A stretch of 64,000 nt of DNA from Flavipsychrobacter sp964588295 (lineage in GTDB: Bacteria > Bacteroidota > Bacteroidia > Chitinophagales > Chitinophagaceae). The notes under the pieces were generated by a model. The model saw nothing but the letters and a program-made list of their open reading frames with translations. It searched no databases and had not been told where the DNA came from. Positions 17,625 through 25,677 of the stretch are shown here, piece after piece. The stretch's first letter is position 1. Every line of letters starts with the position of its first letter. The stretch lies in contig CAZPOT010000001.1 of the NCBI GenBank assembly GCA_964588295.1, forward strand, positions 310,001 to 374,000, in the 5' to 3' direction. The position numbers and the translations under genes are program-made.

Positions 17625-19130
17625 ATGCCAAACGTTGGTAAGATCAAACAAATAATCGGTCCGGTTGTGGACGTTTATTTCGGTGGTGACAGCAAATTAC
17701 CGGAGATTTATAACGCGCTTGAGCTGACCCGTGAAAACGGTGACAAGCTGGTGCTCGAAGTGCAGCAGCACCTCGGCGAAGACAGCGTTCGCGCAGTTGC
17801 GATGGACGGTACTGAAGGTCTCGTGCGTGGTACTGAAGTTAGGGATACGGGCAAGGCTATCGCAATGCCTACCGGCGATCAGATCAACGGTCGTCTGTTC
17901 AATGTAACAGGTAATGCTATCGATGGTCTGCCTGAGCCGGATAAGGCCAACGCACGTCCTATCCACGCCAAGCCACCAAAATTTGAAAATCTTACTACCT
18001 CTTCAGAAATACTGTACACAGGTATCAAAGTTATCGACCTTATCGAGCCTTATGCAAAGGGTGGTAAGATCGGTCTCTTCGGTGGTGCCGGTGTGGGTAA
18101 GACCGTATTGATCCAGGAGCTCATCAACAATATCGCCAAGGCTTATGCAGGTTTGTCTGTATTTGCAGGTGTGGGCGAGCGTACTCGTGAGGGTAACGAC
18201 CTGATGCGTGAAATGATCGAAGCTGGTATCGTTAAGTATGGCAGCAAGTTCATCCACAGTATGGAAGAAGGTGGCTGGGATCTTTCCGCAGTTGACCTGA
18301 ACGAACTGAAAGACAGTAAAGCAACATTCGTATTCGGACAGATGAACGAACCACCGGGAGCACGTGCACGTGTGGCCCTGTCTGGTCTTACCCTTGCAGA
18401 ATACTTCCGCGATGGTGATGGTACCGGTAAAGGAAAGGACATCCTGTTCTTCGTAGATAACATCTTCCGTTTCACACAGGCAGGTTCCGAAGTATCGGCC
18501 CTCCTTGGCCGTATGCCGTCAGCGGTGGGTTACCAGCCAACCCTGGCTACAGAAATGGGTCTGATGCAGGAGCGTATCACTTCAACTAAGAATGGTTCGA
18601 TCACTTCAGTACAGGCCGTTTACGTACCTGCGGATGACTTGACCGATCCGGCTCCGGCTACTACCTTCGCTCACCTGGATGCCACTACGGTATTGGATCG
18701 TAAGATCGCCGACCTTGGTATCTATCCTGCGGTAAGCCCTCTGGAATCTACTTCACGTATCCTTACGCCAATTATCGTTGGCGATCTGCATTACAATTGC
18801 GCTAACCGCGTTAAGCTGATCCTCCAGCGCTACAAGGAACTGCAGGATATCATCGCCATCCTGGGTATGGATGAACTGAGTGAAGAAGATAAGATGACGG
18901 TATCACGCGCACGTAAAGTACAGCGTTTCCTGTCTCAGCCATTCCACGTTGCCGAAGCGTTCACTGGTCTTAAAGGTGTACTCGTTCCGATCGAAGAAAC
19001 TATCCGTGGCTTCAACATGATCATGGACGGCGAAGTGGACGAATATCCTGAAGCAGCCTTCAACCTGGTTGGTAGCATCGACGACGCTATCGCTAAGGGT
19101 AAGAAGCTGATGGAACAAGCTAAAAACTAA
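17625..19130 (+). CDS. atpD: F1F0 ATP synthase subunit beta
   Basis: The 501-residue catalytic beta subunit of F1, at the cytoplasmic face of the membrane. The P-loop GGAGVGKT spans residues 153-160. GVGERTREGNDL, FVFGQMNEPPGARARVAL and ALLGRMPSAVGYQPTLATEMG are standard beta-subunit blocks, and the C-terminus FNLVGSIDDAIAKGKKL is intact. The length is normal for Bacteroidota, which have a slightly longer N-terminus than E. coli. Only atpD and atpC occur here; the remaining subunit genes are not in the window, as is common in this phylum. Codon use (many CGT and GGT codons) differs from its neighbours and suggests high expression. Confidence 0.97.
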   Translation: MPNVGKIKQIIGPVVDVYFGGDSKLPEIYNALELTRENGDKLVLEVQQHLGEDSVRAVAMDGTEGLVRGTEVRDTGKAIAMPTGDQINGRLFNVTGNAIDGLPEPDKANARPIHAKPPKFENLTTSSEILYTGIKVIDLIEPYAKGGKIGLFGGAGVGKTVLIQELINNIAKAYAGLSVFAGVGERTREGNDLMREMIEAGIVKYGSKFIHSMEEGGWDLSAVDLNELKDSKATFVFGQMNEPPGARARVALSGLTLAEYFRDGDGTGKGKDILFFVDNIFRFTQAGSEVSALLGRMPSAVGYQPTLATEMGLMQERITSTKNGSITSVQAVYVPADDLTDPAPATTFAHLDATTVLDRKIADLGIYPAVSPLESTSRILTPIIVGDLHYNCANRVKLILQRYKELQDIIAILGMDELSEEDKMTVSRARKVQRFLSQPFHVAEAFTGLKGVLVPIEETIRGFNMIMDGEVDEYPEAAFNLVGSIDDAIAKGKKLMEQAKN

Positions 19131-19133
19131 TGT

Positions 19134-19213
19134 GCCAATTCGACAATTAGCCAATGTGACAATTGCACATGTTATTGCCGAATTGCCGAATTATCAAATT
19201 GTCAAATTGAACA
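19134..19213 (+). repeat. Octamer array of ten units filling the atpD-atpC spacer
   Basis: Exactly 80 bases parse as ten 8-base units: GCCAATTC, GACAATTA, GCCAATGT, GACAATTG, CACATGTT, ATTGCCGA (twice), ATTATCAA, ATTGTCAA, ATTGAACA. It begins 3 bases after the atpD stop and ends 1 base before the atpC ATG, so it forms essentially the whole intergenic space, including the place where a ribosome-binding site would lie. Confidence 0.82.
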
Positions 19214-19214
19214 A

Positions 19215-19469
19215 ATGCAATTAGAAATATTAACTCCGGAGCATAAAGTTTACAGCGGTTCTGTATATGGTATCCAGCTGCCTGGCGTAAACGGTTCTTT
19301 CGAAATACTCGATAACCACGCGGCTATGATAGCAGCACTGGGCAAGGGTAAAATGAAGGTACTGGTCGACAAGCACAATACCGAAGTATACGAGATAGCT
19401 GGCGGCTTCGTAGAAGTACTAAACAATAAAGCAAGTGTATTGATTGAAGGCGCTACCGCGCAGGCTTAA
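19215..19469 (+). CDS. atpC: F1F0 ATP synthase subunit epsilon, short form
   Basis: An 84-residue protein equal to the N-terminal beta-sandwich of epsilon: MQLEILTPEHKVYSGSVYGIQLPGVNGSFEILDNHAAMIAALGKG matches the family start to finish. The C-terminal two-helix domain (about 50 residues in E. coli), which can inhibit ATP hydrolysis, is absent. The stop is followed at once by a terminator, so this is the natural end. Short epsilon subunits occur in other Bacteroidota. Inference: regulation by the epsilon helical hairpin is not available in this ATP synthase. It is co-transcribed with atpD across an 84-base repeat-filled spacer. Confidence 0.92.
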   Translation: MQLEILTPEHKVYSGSVYGIQLPGVNGSFEILDNHAAMIAALGKGKMKVLVDKHNTEVYEIAGGFVEVLNNKASVLIEGATAQA

Positions 19470-19492
19470 TACATGCGCTCACAATAAAGGCA

Positions 19493-19526
19493 GTAAGGCC
19501 CCGGTTGTTACCGGGGCCTTACTTTT
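19493..19526 (+). terminator. Rho-independent terminator after atpC
   Basis: A perfect 12-base-pair stem (GTAAGGCCCCGG at 19493-19504 with CCGGGGCCTTAC at 19511-19522), loop TTGTTA and a short T run. It is the strongest terminator in the window. Confidence 0.95.
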
Positions 19527-19577
19527 ATGCTATGTTAACAAATTTCATTACTTTTAACCCTTTGAAATTCACTATTC

Positions 19578-20270
19578 ATGCCCCAAAAACACTGCCTGCT
19601 AGCTATACTTACCGCTATTTCTTTTACCGCTCAGGCCCAAAATACACCTGTCATCTTAGAGCTGGAAGGAAAATATAACAAACGCAATGTCCTCAACGAT
19701 ACTGATTCGTTCTATAAACCCGCAAGCCTGATGTCTTATAACGCATCGCTCCTGGTCGGCTTCCGCCTTTCAAAAAACTGGGTAGGCGGTGTAATAATGG
19801 GATATGGCAAACAGAACTTTGTCGAGTCTTACCTGGTACACTCCGGGCTCTACACATTATATTATACCGATCAGATAACTAACACCGTGTGGACAGCCGG
19901 ACTATTTTGCAGGCACACGCATTTCTTCAACCAATGGGTGTTTTTGTACGGGCAGGCAGAAGCGTTGATAGCTGACAGTAAGAATGATGCAGGTCAGATA
20001 TTACCATATGCCACTGTTGCAGTTCCTTCAAATGGAGTTGAAGCCCCGGCAGATTACGGATACCTGTCAGGCAGGTTATACCCCGCTGTAGGTATAAATA
20101 TTGTTAATGGATGGGGGGTGAACCTGAGTATAGGTGGTATTGAATATTTGCGACTGGTAAGGCAGGGATACGCTGCAACTACCTCCGTCAACGTTACGTT
20201 AGGCCAGCAGTTCAACCTTGGCGTGCATAAATTCGTTGGTAAGCCCAAAGGTAAAACTAAAAAAGCATAA
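19578..20270 (+). CDS. Outer-membrane beta-barrel-like protein, copy 1 of a tandem triplet
   Basis: A 230-residue protein of unknown function with a signal peptide (cleavage after FTAQAQ). The rest is alternating polar/aromatic strands typical of small outer-membrane barrels. The C-terminal block YPAVGINIVNGWGVNLSIGG followed by TLGQQFNLGVHKF recurs in the next two genes. A short basic tail (KPKGKTKKA) follows the last strand, which would then not be the terminal residue of the barrel. Copies 1 to 3 are co-directional with 48- and 59-base gaps and probably co-transcribed. Confidence 0.8.
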   Translation: MPQKHCLLAILTAISFTAQAQNTPVILELEGKYNKRNVLNDTDSFYKPASLMSYNASLLVGFRLSKNWVGGVIMGYGKQNFVESYLVHSGLYTLYYTDQITNTVWTAGLFCRHTHFFNQWVFLYGQAEALIADSKNDAGQILPYATVAVPSNGVEAPADYGYLSGRLYPAVGINIVNGWGVNLSIGGIEYLRLVRQGYAATTSVNVTLGQQFNLGVHKFVGKPKGKTKKA

Positions 20271-20318
20271 GATACTCTAACTATTACGATTCACTATTAT
20301 AACAAACATCAATTTATA

Positions 20319-20990
20319 ATGAAAAAACTGATCGCATTACTCACTATTATCCTGTCTGCTGCACTTTCTTATGCTCAGTCCGGTGCATGGCTGGTTGAAG
20401 CAAATGGCACTTACAAGCATAATACATTTTCCGACAACAGTTCCCCCTTTGGAACCTCCGTCTCCCTGAATCACTCGAACGTAGCTCTGAACATTGGTTG
20501 CCCGGCGGAAAAGAAATTTCACATAGGCGTTACCGTACTATATGCGCAAAAAGACTTTGTAGATTTTCTATCTGGCGCTTCCGGCTATAAAACAACTGCA
20601 ACCACGTGGGCCGCAGGTGTATGGGGCAGATATACATACACGGTTAACTCCTGGCTTTTCGTATATACTCAAATAAGCGTGACAAAGTTTGCGACCGATG
20701 TAAGAGAAACGCAGGAATACACACAACAATCTGTAATTATCCCTTCCGAATACTATGGTACCCCGTTAAAAACCAACGGATTTAATGCAAATTTTTATCC
20801 CGCAGTAGGCTTCAATATAGCAAGGGGATATGGACTGGATCTTAGCGTTGGCGGTATCGATTACACAGTTAGTAAACCAACAGGATTAACAGATAAGGAA
20901 CTGAACATCACCTTCGGGCAGCAATTCCGTCTTGGCCTGCATAAGTTCCTGAACTTCGATAAAAAAGAGAAAAAGAAAACAACAGACTAG
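20319..20990 (+). CDS. Outer-membrane beta-barrel-like protein, copy 2 of a tandem triplet
   Basis: A 223-residue paralogue of its neighbours. The signal peptide ends at ALSYAQ. The shared blocks are NFYPAVGFNIARGYGLDLSV, TWAAGVWGRYTYTVNSWLFV and TFGQQFRLGLHKF, and a lysine-rich tail (KKEKKKTTD) follows. The middle loops differ from copies 1 and 3 much more than the strands do, as expected for surface-exposed loops. The function is unknown. Confidence 0.8.
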   Translation: MKKLIALLTIILSAALSYAQSGAWLVEANGTYKHNTFSDNSSPFGTSVSLNHSNVALNIGCPAEKKFHIGVTVLYAQKDFVDFLSGASGYKTTATTWAAGVWGRYTYTVNSWLFVYTQISVTKFATDVRETQEYTQQSVIIPSEYYGTPLKTNGFNANFYPAVGFNIARGYGLDLSVGGIDYTVSKPTGLTDKELNITFGQQFRLGLHKFLNFDKKEKKKTTD

Positions 20991-21049
20991 CATAAGCACA
21001 CACTATTATATAAATTTTCTCGTTACTATAGCTCAACTAACACACTACT

Positions 21050-21757
21050 ATGAAATTTCGTCCGGTAATTGCCATCCTGATCATAACAGGCTTGAATGCC
21101 CATGCACAGAAAAAAACGTGGCTCATTGATGTCAACGGATATTTAGACCACCAGGAAAGCAAAGAGACCTCTTTAAACAATTGGCAGATAGATCTTACAG
21201 CCGGAAGGCAGATATCGGAACACTGGGCTGTCGGGGCTTTTATCACCAAAGGTGACCAACAGTTTCTCCGGGCCGACTCAGCAACATATGCTACCCCAAG
21301 TGGCCCGCGGAATTTTCTTGTCAACATCAGATATCATCAATCAATAGACAAATTTGGCCTGTGGTGCCGGTATATTTACCGGGTAAACAAGCGATTTTTC
21401 TTTTATACACAGGTCAGTGCGGGTGTTAGCTGGCTAGGAAATGAAGATAAATTTCCGGGCAACCTTGGTTATTACACACCGCTTACTACTAATGGCTTGG
21501 ATATACAAAAACCAAATTTCCGGGGTGGCACCTTTGTCAACGTTACTCCGGCAATTGCGATGACTATTTTCCGCGGCTTCGGTGTACACGCATCCGTAGG
21601 AGGGATAAAATACGAGCATAGTGCTGTTTATGGTTTTGATAGTTACAACCGCATCACCGTTGATTTCTCAAAACAATTTTCGCTAGGCGTCCAAAAGATA
21701 ATCAACACTAAAGGGAGCCGCCGTTTAGCTGAGATAAAGAATAAAAAAACATCATAA
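21050..21757 (+). CDS. Outer-membrane beta-barrel-like protein, copy 3 of a tandem triplet
   Basis: A 235-residue paralogue with a signal peptide (ends at LNAHAQ). It keeps LWCRYIYRVNKRFFFYTQVS, NVTPAIAMTIFRGFGVHASVGG and DFSKQFSLGVQKI at the same positions as the other two copies, and again ends in a basic tail (EIKNKKTS). It is the last of the three genes; no terminator is clear in the 500-base spacer that follows. Confidence 0.8.
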   Translation: MKFRPVIAILIITGLNAHAQKKTWLIDVNGYLDHQESKETSLNNWQIDLTAGRQISEHWAVGAFITKGDQQFLRADSATYATPSGPRNFLVNIRYHQSIDKFGLWCRYIYRVNKRFFFYTQVSAGVSWLGNEDKFPGNLGYYTPLTTNGLDIQKPNFRGGTFVNVTPAIAMTIFRGFGVHASVGGIKYEHSAVYGFDSYNRITVDFSKQFSLGVQKIINTKGSRRLAEIKNKKTS

Positions 21758-22124
21758 AACAACTCTCGGCAACCTACTCTTACACCCAAAATAAATTTGG
21801 AAACCGCTACCTGCATGTCGTATCTTGCAGGTAAGCCGATGCAAAATCTGGCGCCCTTTCATGAATAAATTATACAATATCTACTCATTAACAAATTGCC
21901 GGTTTTCTGCCACTTTCTGCCGGTTTCACCCGGTATCGGCATTTTCTTTTTTAAAACAACTCAGTAAATATCAGTCGATTAAATAACCAGCACCCGCAAA
22001 TTTGCCGGTTTTCCGGAAAAATTATTTTATCGGCAATTCCGGCAATTGTATACCCTCACAGTCATTAAATACCTATGTAGCAAAATTGCAAAACGTGTAT
22101 AATGGCCGCATTCCATCACATGGC

Positions 22125-22160
22125 CACATTATCGCATTGCATCACATTATCGCATTGCGG
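22125..22160 (+). repeat. Tandem 18-base repeat (two copies)
   Basis: CACATTATCGCATTGCAT (22125-22142) is followed directly by CACATTATCGCATTGCGG (22143-22160). The unit itself is roughly two related nonamers (CACATTATC and GCATTGCAT). Confidence 0.85.
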
Positions 22161-22174
22161 CATTTTTAATAAAT

Positions 22175-22214
22175 CATCAATTGAGCTATTAAGCTGTTGA
22201 GCCATTTCGCAATT
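22175..22214 (-). repeat. Octamer array, five units of the AATGGCTC type
   Basis: On the minus strand the units read AATTGCGA, AATGGCTC, AACAGCTT, AATAGCTC, AATTGATG. The unit family and the total length of 40 bases match the arrays at 41759-41798 and 45909-45948. Confidence 0.8.
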
Positions 22215-22221
22215 AAATAAC

Positions 22222-22229
22222 TACCTTTG
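22222..22229 (+). promoter_or_regulatory. Bacteroidota-type -7 box (TACCTTTG) for the MBL hydrolase
   Basis: TACCTTTG lies 28 bases before the ATG at 22258 and directly after the octamer array. The -33 element is weak (GTTG near 22196-22199). Confidence 0.65.
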
Positions 22230-22257
22230 CACCACTAAAAAAGCGCACTTTTTTATT

Positions 22258-22932
22258 ATGAAATTCACCTACTACGGACACTCCTGTTTTGCTGTGGAAA
22301 CAGCCGGCAAAAAGATACTTTTCGACCCGTTCATTTCTTACAACGAACTGGCTAACAGCATTGATATCAACACAATAGAGGCCGATTTCATACTGGTGTC
22401 ACATGGTCATGGTGACCACGTGGCCGACCTCATCCCTATTGGCAAGCGCACCGGCGCCAAGGTTATCGGCGCTTACGAAATAGTGGAATGGGCACAGAAA
22501 CAAGGTATTGAGAATGCTCATCCCATGAACTTCGGCTCCGCCAACTTCGATTTTGGCCGCCTCAACTTTGTACCGGCATGGCACAGCAGCACCCTGCCCG
22601 ATGGCACTCCAGGTGGCAACCCCGGCGGTTTTGTGGTACATGGCGAAAAGCCATTCTACTACAGCGGCGATACCTGCCTGATGATGGATATGCAATTGAT
22701 ATCACACTACGCCAAGGTAGATTTTGCTATCCTACCAATAGGTGGCAACTTCACTATGGATGCTGATGACGCCATTAAAGCGGCAGGCTTCATCCAGTGC
22801 AAAAAAGTGATTGGCTGTCACTTTGATACATTCGGTTATATTAAAATAGACCACGATGCTGTAAAGGCGAAATTTGCAGCAGCCGGTATCGAACTGATAC
22901 TACCTGAAATAGGTCAGACAATCGACCTGTAA
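22258..22932 (+). CDS. Metal-dependent hydrolase, UPF0173 (metallo-beta-lactamase fold)
   Basis: A 224-residue cytoplasmic protein of the MBL superfamily. The metal-binding motif His49-Gly-His51-Gly-Asp53-His54 lies in VSHGHGDHVADL; further ligands are plausible in PAWHSST, YSGDTC and IGCHFDTFGYI. The start MKFTYYGHSCFAVETAGKKI is standard for UPF0173. The fold covers nucleases, lactonases and others, and the substrate of this family is not established. The same-strand parA gene follows after 77 bases. Confidence 0.9.
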   Translation: MKFTYYGHSCFAVETAGKKILFDPFISYNELANSIDINTIEADFILVSHGHGDHVADLIPIGKRTGAKVIGAYEIVEWAQKQGIENAHPMNFGSANFDFGRLNFVPAWHSSTLPDGTPGGNPGGFVVHGEKPFYYSGDTCLMMDMQLISHYAKVDFAILPIGGNFTMDADDAIKAAGFIQCKKVIGCHFDTFGYIKIDHDAVKAKFAAAGIELILPEIGQTIDL

Positions 22933-22968
22933 TTAAACCCGGCATTAGATAAATCATGTCGTATGCAA

Positions 22969-22999
22969 GACTTACGACTTATGACTTACAACTTACGAC
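22969..22999 (+). repeat. Heptamer array, four units of the GACTTAC type
   Basis: Units GACTTAC, GACTTAT, GACTTAC, AACTTAC plus a partial GAC, placed directly before the ribosome-binding region of parA. An open frame runs through it from 22956, but the array is intergenic in character. Confidence 0.75.
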
Positions 23000-23009
23000 A
23001 AAAGAAAAA

Positions 23010-23813
23010 ATGGCAAAAGTAATCGCTATAGCGAACCAGAAAGGTGGAGTAGGCAAAACAACAACTGCGATCAATCTTGCAGCAAGTCTTGCTGTGCTGG
23101 AATATAAAACATTGCTGATAGATGCTGACCCGCAGGCCAACAGCACTACCGGTAATGGCTTCGACCTGAAGAATATTCAGCTGAGCCTGTACGACTGCAT
23201 GGTGAACGAAACACCTGTGAACCAGGTAGTACTGGAAACAGAAACACCTAATCTGTACCTGCTGCCCAGTCACCTGGACCTGGTAGGTGCGGAGATAGAG
23301 CTCATCAACCACCCGAACAGGGAGCACGTACTGCGCAAGGCGCTGGAGCCTGAAATGAACAACTATGATTTCATCATCATAGACTGCTCACCTTCACTGG
23401 GCCTTATTACGGTCAACTCTTTGTCGGCATCAGATAGTGTCATCATTCCCGTTCAGTGCGAATACTTCGCCCTTGAAGGTCTGGGCAAATTGCTCAACAC
23501 CATCAAGATCGTTCAAACACGCATCAACTCCGAACTGAAGATAGAAGGCATCCTGATGACCATGTATGATGGTCGCCTGCGCCTGAGCAACCAGGTGGTG
23601 GAAGAGATAAAGAACCACTTTTCAGAACTGGTGTTCAACACCATCCTGCACCGTAATACAAGACTGGGCGAAGCGCCAAGCTTTGGCAAGCCGGTATTGC
23701 TGTACGACGCCGAGAGCACTGGCGCAGTAAACTACCTGAACCTGGCCAAAGAAATACTGCAGAAGAACAACCTGACCAAAATAAAGAACGAGGATAAAAT
23801 ACTGGAGAAATAA
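23010..23813 (+). CDS. parA: Chromosome-partitioning ATPase ParA/Soj
   Basis: A 267-residue deviant-Walker ATPase that binds DNA when ATP-bound and drives segregation of the origin region together with ParB. The N-terminus MAKVIAIANQKGGVGKTTTA has the signature Lys (KGGVGKT) and Walker A Lys16. IIIDCSPSLGLITVNSL is the Walker B region and SVIIPVQCEYFALEGLGKLL is also typical. The ATG at 23010 is chosen because the family begins here and AAAGAAAA lies just upstream; an upstream ATG at 22956 would add 18 residues encoded by a heptamer repeat. parB follows after 2 bases. Confidence 0.96.
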   Translation: MAKVIAIANQKGGVGKTTTAINLAASLAVLEYKTLLIDADPQANSTTGNGFDLKNIQLSLYDCMVNETPVNQVVLETETPNLYLLPSHLDLVGAEIELINHPNREHVLRKALEPEMNNYDFIIIDCSPSLGLITVNSLSASDSVIIPVQCEYFALEGLGKLLNTIKIVQTRINSELKIEGILMTMYDGRLRLSNQVVEEIKNHFSELVFNTILHRNTRLGEAPSFGKPVLLYDAESTGAVNYLNLAKEILQKNNLTKIKNEDKILEK

Positions 23814-23815
23814 GC

Positions 23816-24736
23816 ATGTCGCAAGTAAACAAGAAATCGGCGCTGGGTAAAGGTATACGCGCACTGCTGGACAATATTGACGAAGAAATAAAAGCACCAA
23901 AACCAGGTGTGCCGGGTACTGCAAGCGGCACGTCAACACCCAATACCGGCACCATAGCGCGCATACCTGTAGAACAGATAGAAGTAAACCCCAAGCAGCC
24001 ACGACATGACTTTGACGAGCAGGCCCTGAAAGAGCTTTCAGAAAGCATCAAACTGCACGACATCATACAGCCGGTTACTGTTATTAAAACAGGCACCAGC
24101 AAATACCAGCTGGTCTCGGGCGAGCGCCGCTGGCGCGCATCGCAGATGGCTGGCCTTAAAGATATACCGGCCTACATCCGTACCGCCGATAGCCAGGAAC
24201 TGCTGGAAATGGCCCTGCTGGAAAACCTGCAGCGCGAGAACCTGAATGCTATAGAAATAGCCATGAGCTATCGCCGCCTGATGGACGAGTGCGAACTGAC
24301 CCAGGAACAGGTAGCAGACCGCATGAAGAAGGAGCGCAGTACAGTGGCCAACTACCTGCGCCTGCTGAAACTGCCACCCGACATTCAGAAAGCAGTACGT
24401 GATGGACAGCTGAGCATGGGCCACGCCCGCGCTATCATCAGCCTCGATCATATAGACCAGCAACTGTACGCCTTCCGCGAGACCATAACCCGCGGTCTTT
24501 CTGTAAGGCAGGTAGAGCAACTGGTAAAAGATATGGGCACCGAGAAGGCAGCCAAAACTGCTACACCAGCTGTAGTAAAATTGCCGCCTGCTTACAAGCG
24601 CATAGAAGACAACATGGCTTCACACCTCTCTACCAAAGTAAAGCTCGACCGCAAGAAAAATGGCAAAGGCAGCATCCTGATAGAGTTTTATAGCGATGAA
24701 GACCTGGAGCGCATAATGGACAAAATGAGTATTTGA
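23816..24736 (+). CDS. parB: Chromosome-partitioning protein ParB/Spo0J
   Basis: A 306-residue DNA-binding CTPase that spreads from parS sites and loads SMC. Blocks visible are IPVEQIEVNPKQPRHDFDEQ (N-terminal ParB domain), the CTP/arginine motif VSGERRWRASQMAGL, LLENLQRENLNAIEIAMSYR, and the helix-turn-helix LTQEQVADRMKKERSTVANY. The C-terminal dimerisation part (about 250-306) is lysine-rich. A Gly/Thr/Pro-rich linker (about residues 28-45) separates the N-terminal ParA-contact peptide KKSALGKGIRALL from the ParB domain. It is translationally close to parA (2-base gap). No parS palindrome was found in the window. Confidence 0.95.
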   Translation: MSQVNKKSALGKGIRALLDNIDEEIKAPKPGVPGTASGTSTPNTGTIARIPVEQIEVNPKQPRHDFDEQALKELSESIKLHDIIQPVTVIKTGTSKYQLVSGERRWRASQMAGLKDIPAYIRTADSQELLEMALLENLQRENLNAIEIAMSYRRLMDECELTQEQVADRMKKERSTVANYLRLLKLPPDIQKAVRDGQLSMGHARAIISLDHIDQQLYAFRETITRGLSVRQVEQLVKDMGTEKAAKTATPAVVKLPPAYKRIEDNMASHLSTKVKLDRKKNGKGSILIEFYSDEDLERIMDKMSI

Positions 24737-24740
24737 TAGA

Positions 24741-24967
24741 GAGTCGTAAGTAATACGTCGAAAGTCGTTGCTTAGTACTGCACTACCTCCGACAAATACC
24801 TATTCAATACAATGCTAAGCGCTGAAAGCACGAAAGATAATAGCCCGGGACATAGTCCCGGGTACAAATAACAAAACATGATAAAGCCCTGTAAGGGCGA
24901 AAGACATCCTCAGCTGGCAGATCTTTGAATAAAACAGCTTTAGACTTTCTACTTACTACTTTATACT
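24741..24967. repeat. Intergenic REP-like hairpins flanked by degenerate heptamers
   Basis: The spacer after parB holds two hairpins: CCCGGGAC/GTCCCGGG (24844-24851 with 24855-24862, loop ATA) and GCCCT/AGGGC (24886-24890 with 24894-24898). Heptamer-like runs flank them: minus-strand CGACTTT, CGACGTA near 24741-24770, and CTTTAGA, CTTTCTA, CTTACTA, CTTTATA at 24936-24967. The first hairpin may also end the parAB transcript, although no T run follows it. Confidence 0.7.
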
Positions 24968-24970
24968 ATT

Positions 24971-25453
24971 ATGGATCCGTGGCAGAAAGAAGCAAAAGAA
25001 CATCAGAAGCAGTATAAGCAAATGCTGGAGCGCGGCAATAAGAACAACATGCTACGCGCCCTGCCCAAGCTGCACGATGAAGCTTTTGCTAAAATTGACT
25101 GCCTGCAATGCGCCAACTGCTGCAAAAACTACTCCCCCCGCTTCAAACAACCCGATATAAAGCGCATAGCCAAAGCCCTGCGCATAAAGGAAGGCGAGCT
25201 GGTGGCCCGCTACCTGGAACTGGATAAAGAAGGCGACTACGTATCGCGCACCAAACCATGTCCATTCCTTGCTGAAGACAACACCTGCAATATCTACGAC
25301 GATCGCCCATCAGACTGTGCCCGCTACCCTTATACCGATGAAGATGTGCTGATAAAACGAGTATCACTTACGCTGATGAACGCTACAGTATGCCCGGCCA
25401 CACATTACGTAATGGAGAAACTGCTGGCTATAGAAGGTCGTAAAGACAAGTAA
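24971..25453 (+). CDS. YkgJ-family cysteine-cluster protein
   Basis: A 160-residue cytoplasmic protein with the family cysteine set: CLQCANCC near residues 40-47, PCPFLAEDNTCNIYDDRPSDCARYP near 97-119, and a late Cys in TVCPATH. The family (formerly UPF0153) is annotated as putative zinc- or iron-chelating; its function is unproven. The N-terminus is lysine-rich and probably helical. Its stop codon directly abuts the stop of the convergent small gene (TAATTA at 25451-25456). Confidence 0.88.
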   Translation: MDPWQKEAKEHQKQYKQMLERGNKNNMLRALPKLHDEAFAKIDCLQCANCCKNYSPRFKQPDIKRIAKALRIKEGELVARYLELDKEGDYVSRTKPCPFLAEDNTCNIYDDRPSDCARYPYTDEDVLIKRVSLTLMNATVCPATHYVMEKLLAIEGRKDK

Positions 25454-25669
25454 TTACTCGTAACCCGGCTGGTGTTGCGATATGTAGGTGCTCAATCCCT
25501 TCTGCTTCTCGGCCAGGACTTTCATTCGCTCTACATGCTGTTCCCCGGCAGAGTCATACGAATATTTATATACCTCACCGCCCGCAAACCTGATGATAAT
25601 GAAATCCGCGCCAGAGCTATATCCCACTACTCCGCTCCCTTTCCCACTCTTGCTCTTGTACGCTTTCAT
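25454..25669 (-). CDS. Small KTSC-domain-like protein
   Basis: A 71-residue protein beginning MKAYKSKSGKGSGVVGYSSG. The pattern of a short sheet (FIIIRFAGGEVYKYSYDSAG) followed by a helix resembles the KTSC domain, a small module of unknown function. The start at ATG 25669 is preferred over TTG 25675. It lies 8 bases after the lipase stop on the same strand, so the two are likely co-transcribed. Confidence 0.65.
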   Translation of the reverse strand: MKAYKSKSGKGSGVVGYSSGADFIIIRFAGGEVYKYSYDSAGEQHVERMKVLAEKQKGLSTYISQHQPGYE

Positions 25670-25677
25670 ACTCAATA

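Larger units (their letters stand above)
21758..22257. other. Long intergenic region rich in short repeats
   Basis: Five hundred bases without a convincing gene. TGCCGGTTT occurs three times (near 21897, 21919 and 22003), together with GCAATTCCGGCAATTG near 22033-22048. An exact 16-base core within a tandem 18-base repeat lies at 22125-22160, and an octamer array lies at 22175-22214. A promoter for the MBL hydrolase closes the region. A small RNA is possible but no clear secondary structure was found. Confidence 0.6.

Noticed and set aside
22416..22423. CCACGTGG as a parS half-core near parAB
   Set aside because: It lies in the codons of the conserved HGHGDHVADL motif of the MBL protein and lacks the outer parS bases.
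22956..23009. Eighteen-residue N-terminal extension of ParA
   Set aside because: It is encoded by a heptamer repeat, and the family starts at MAKVIAIANQKGG with a purine-rich site just before 23010.
24844..24862. Rho-independent terminator of parAB
   Set aside because: The stem is strong but no T run follows, and it is paired with a second hairpin of the REP-like type, so it was listed as a repeat.
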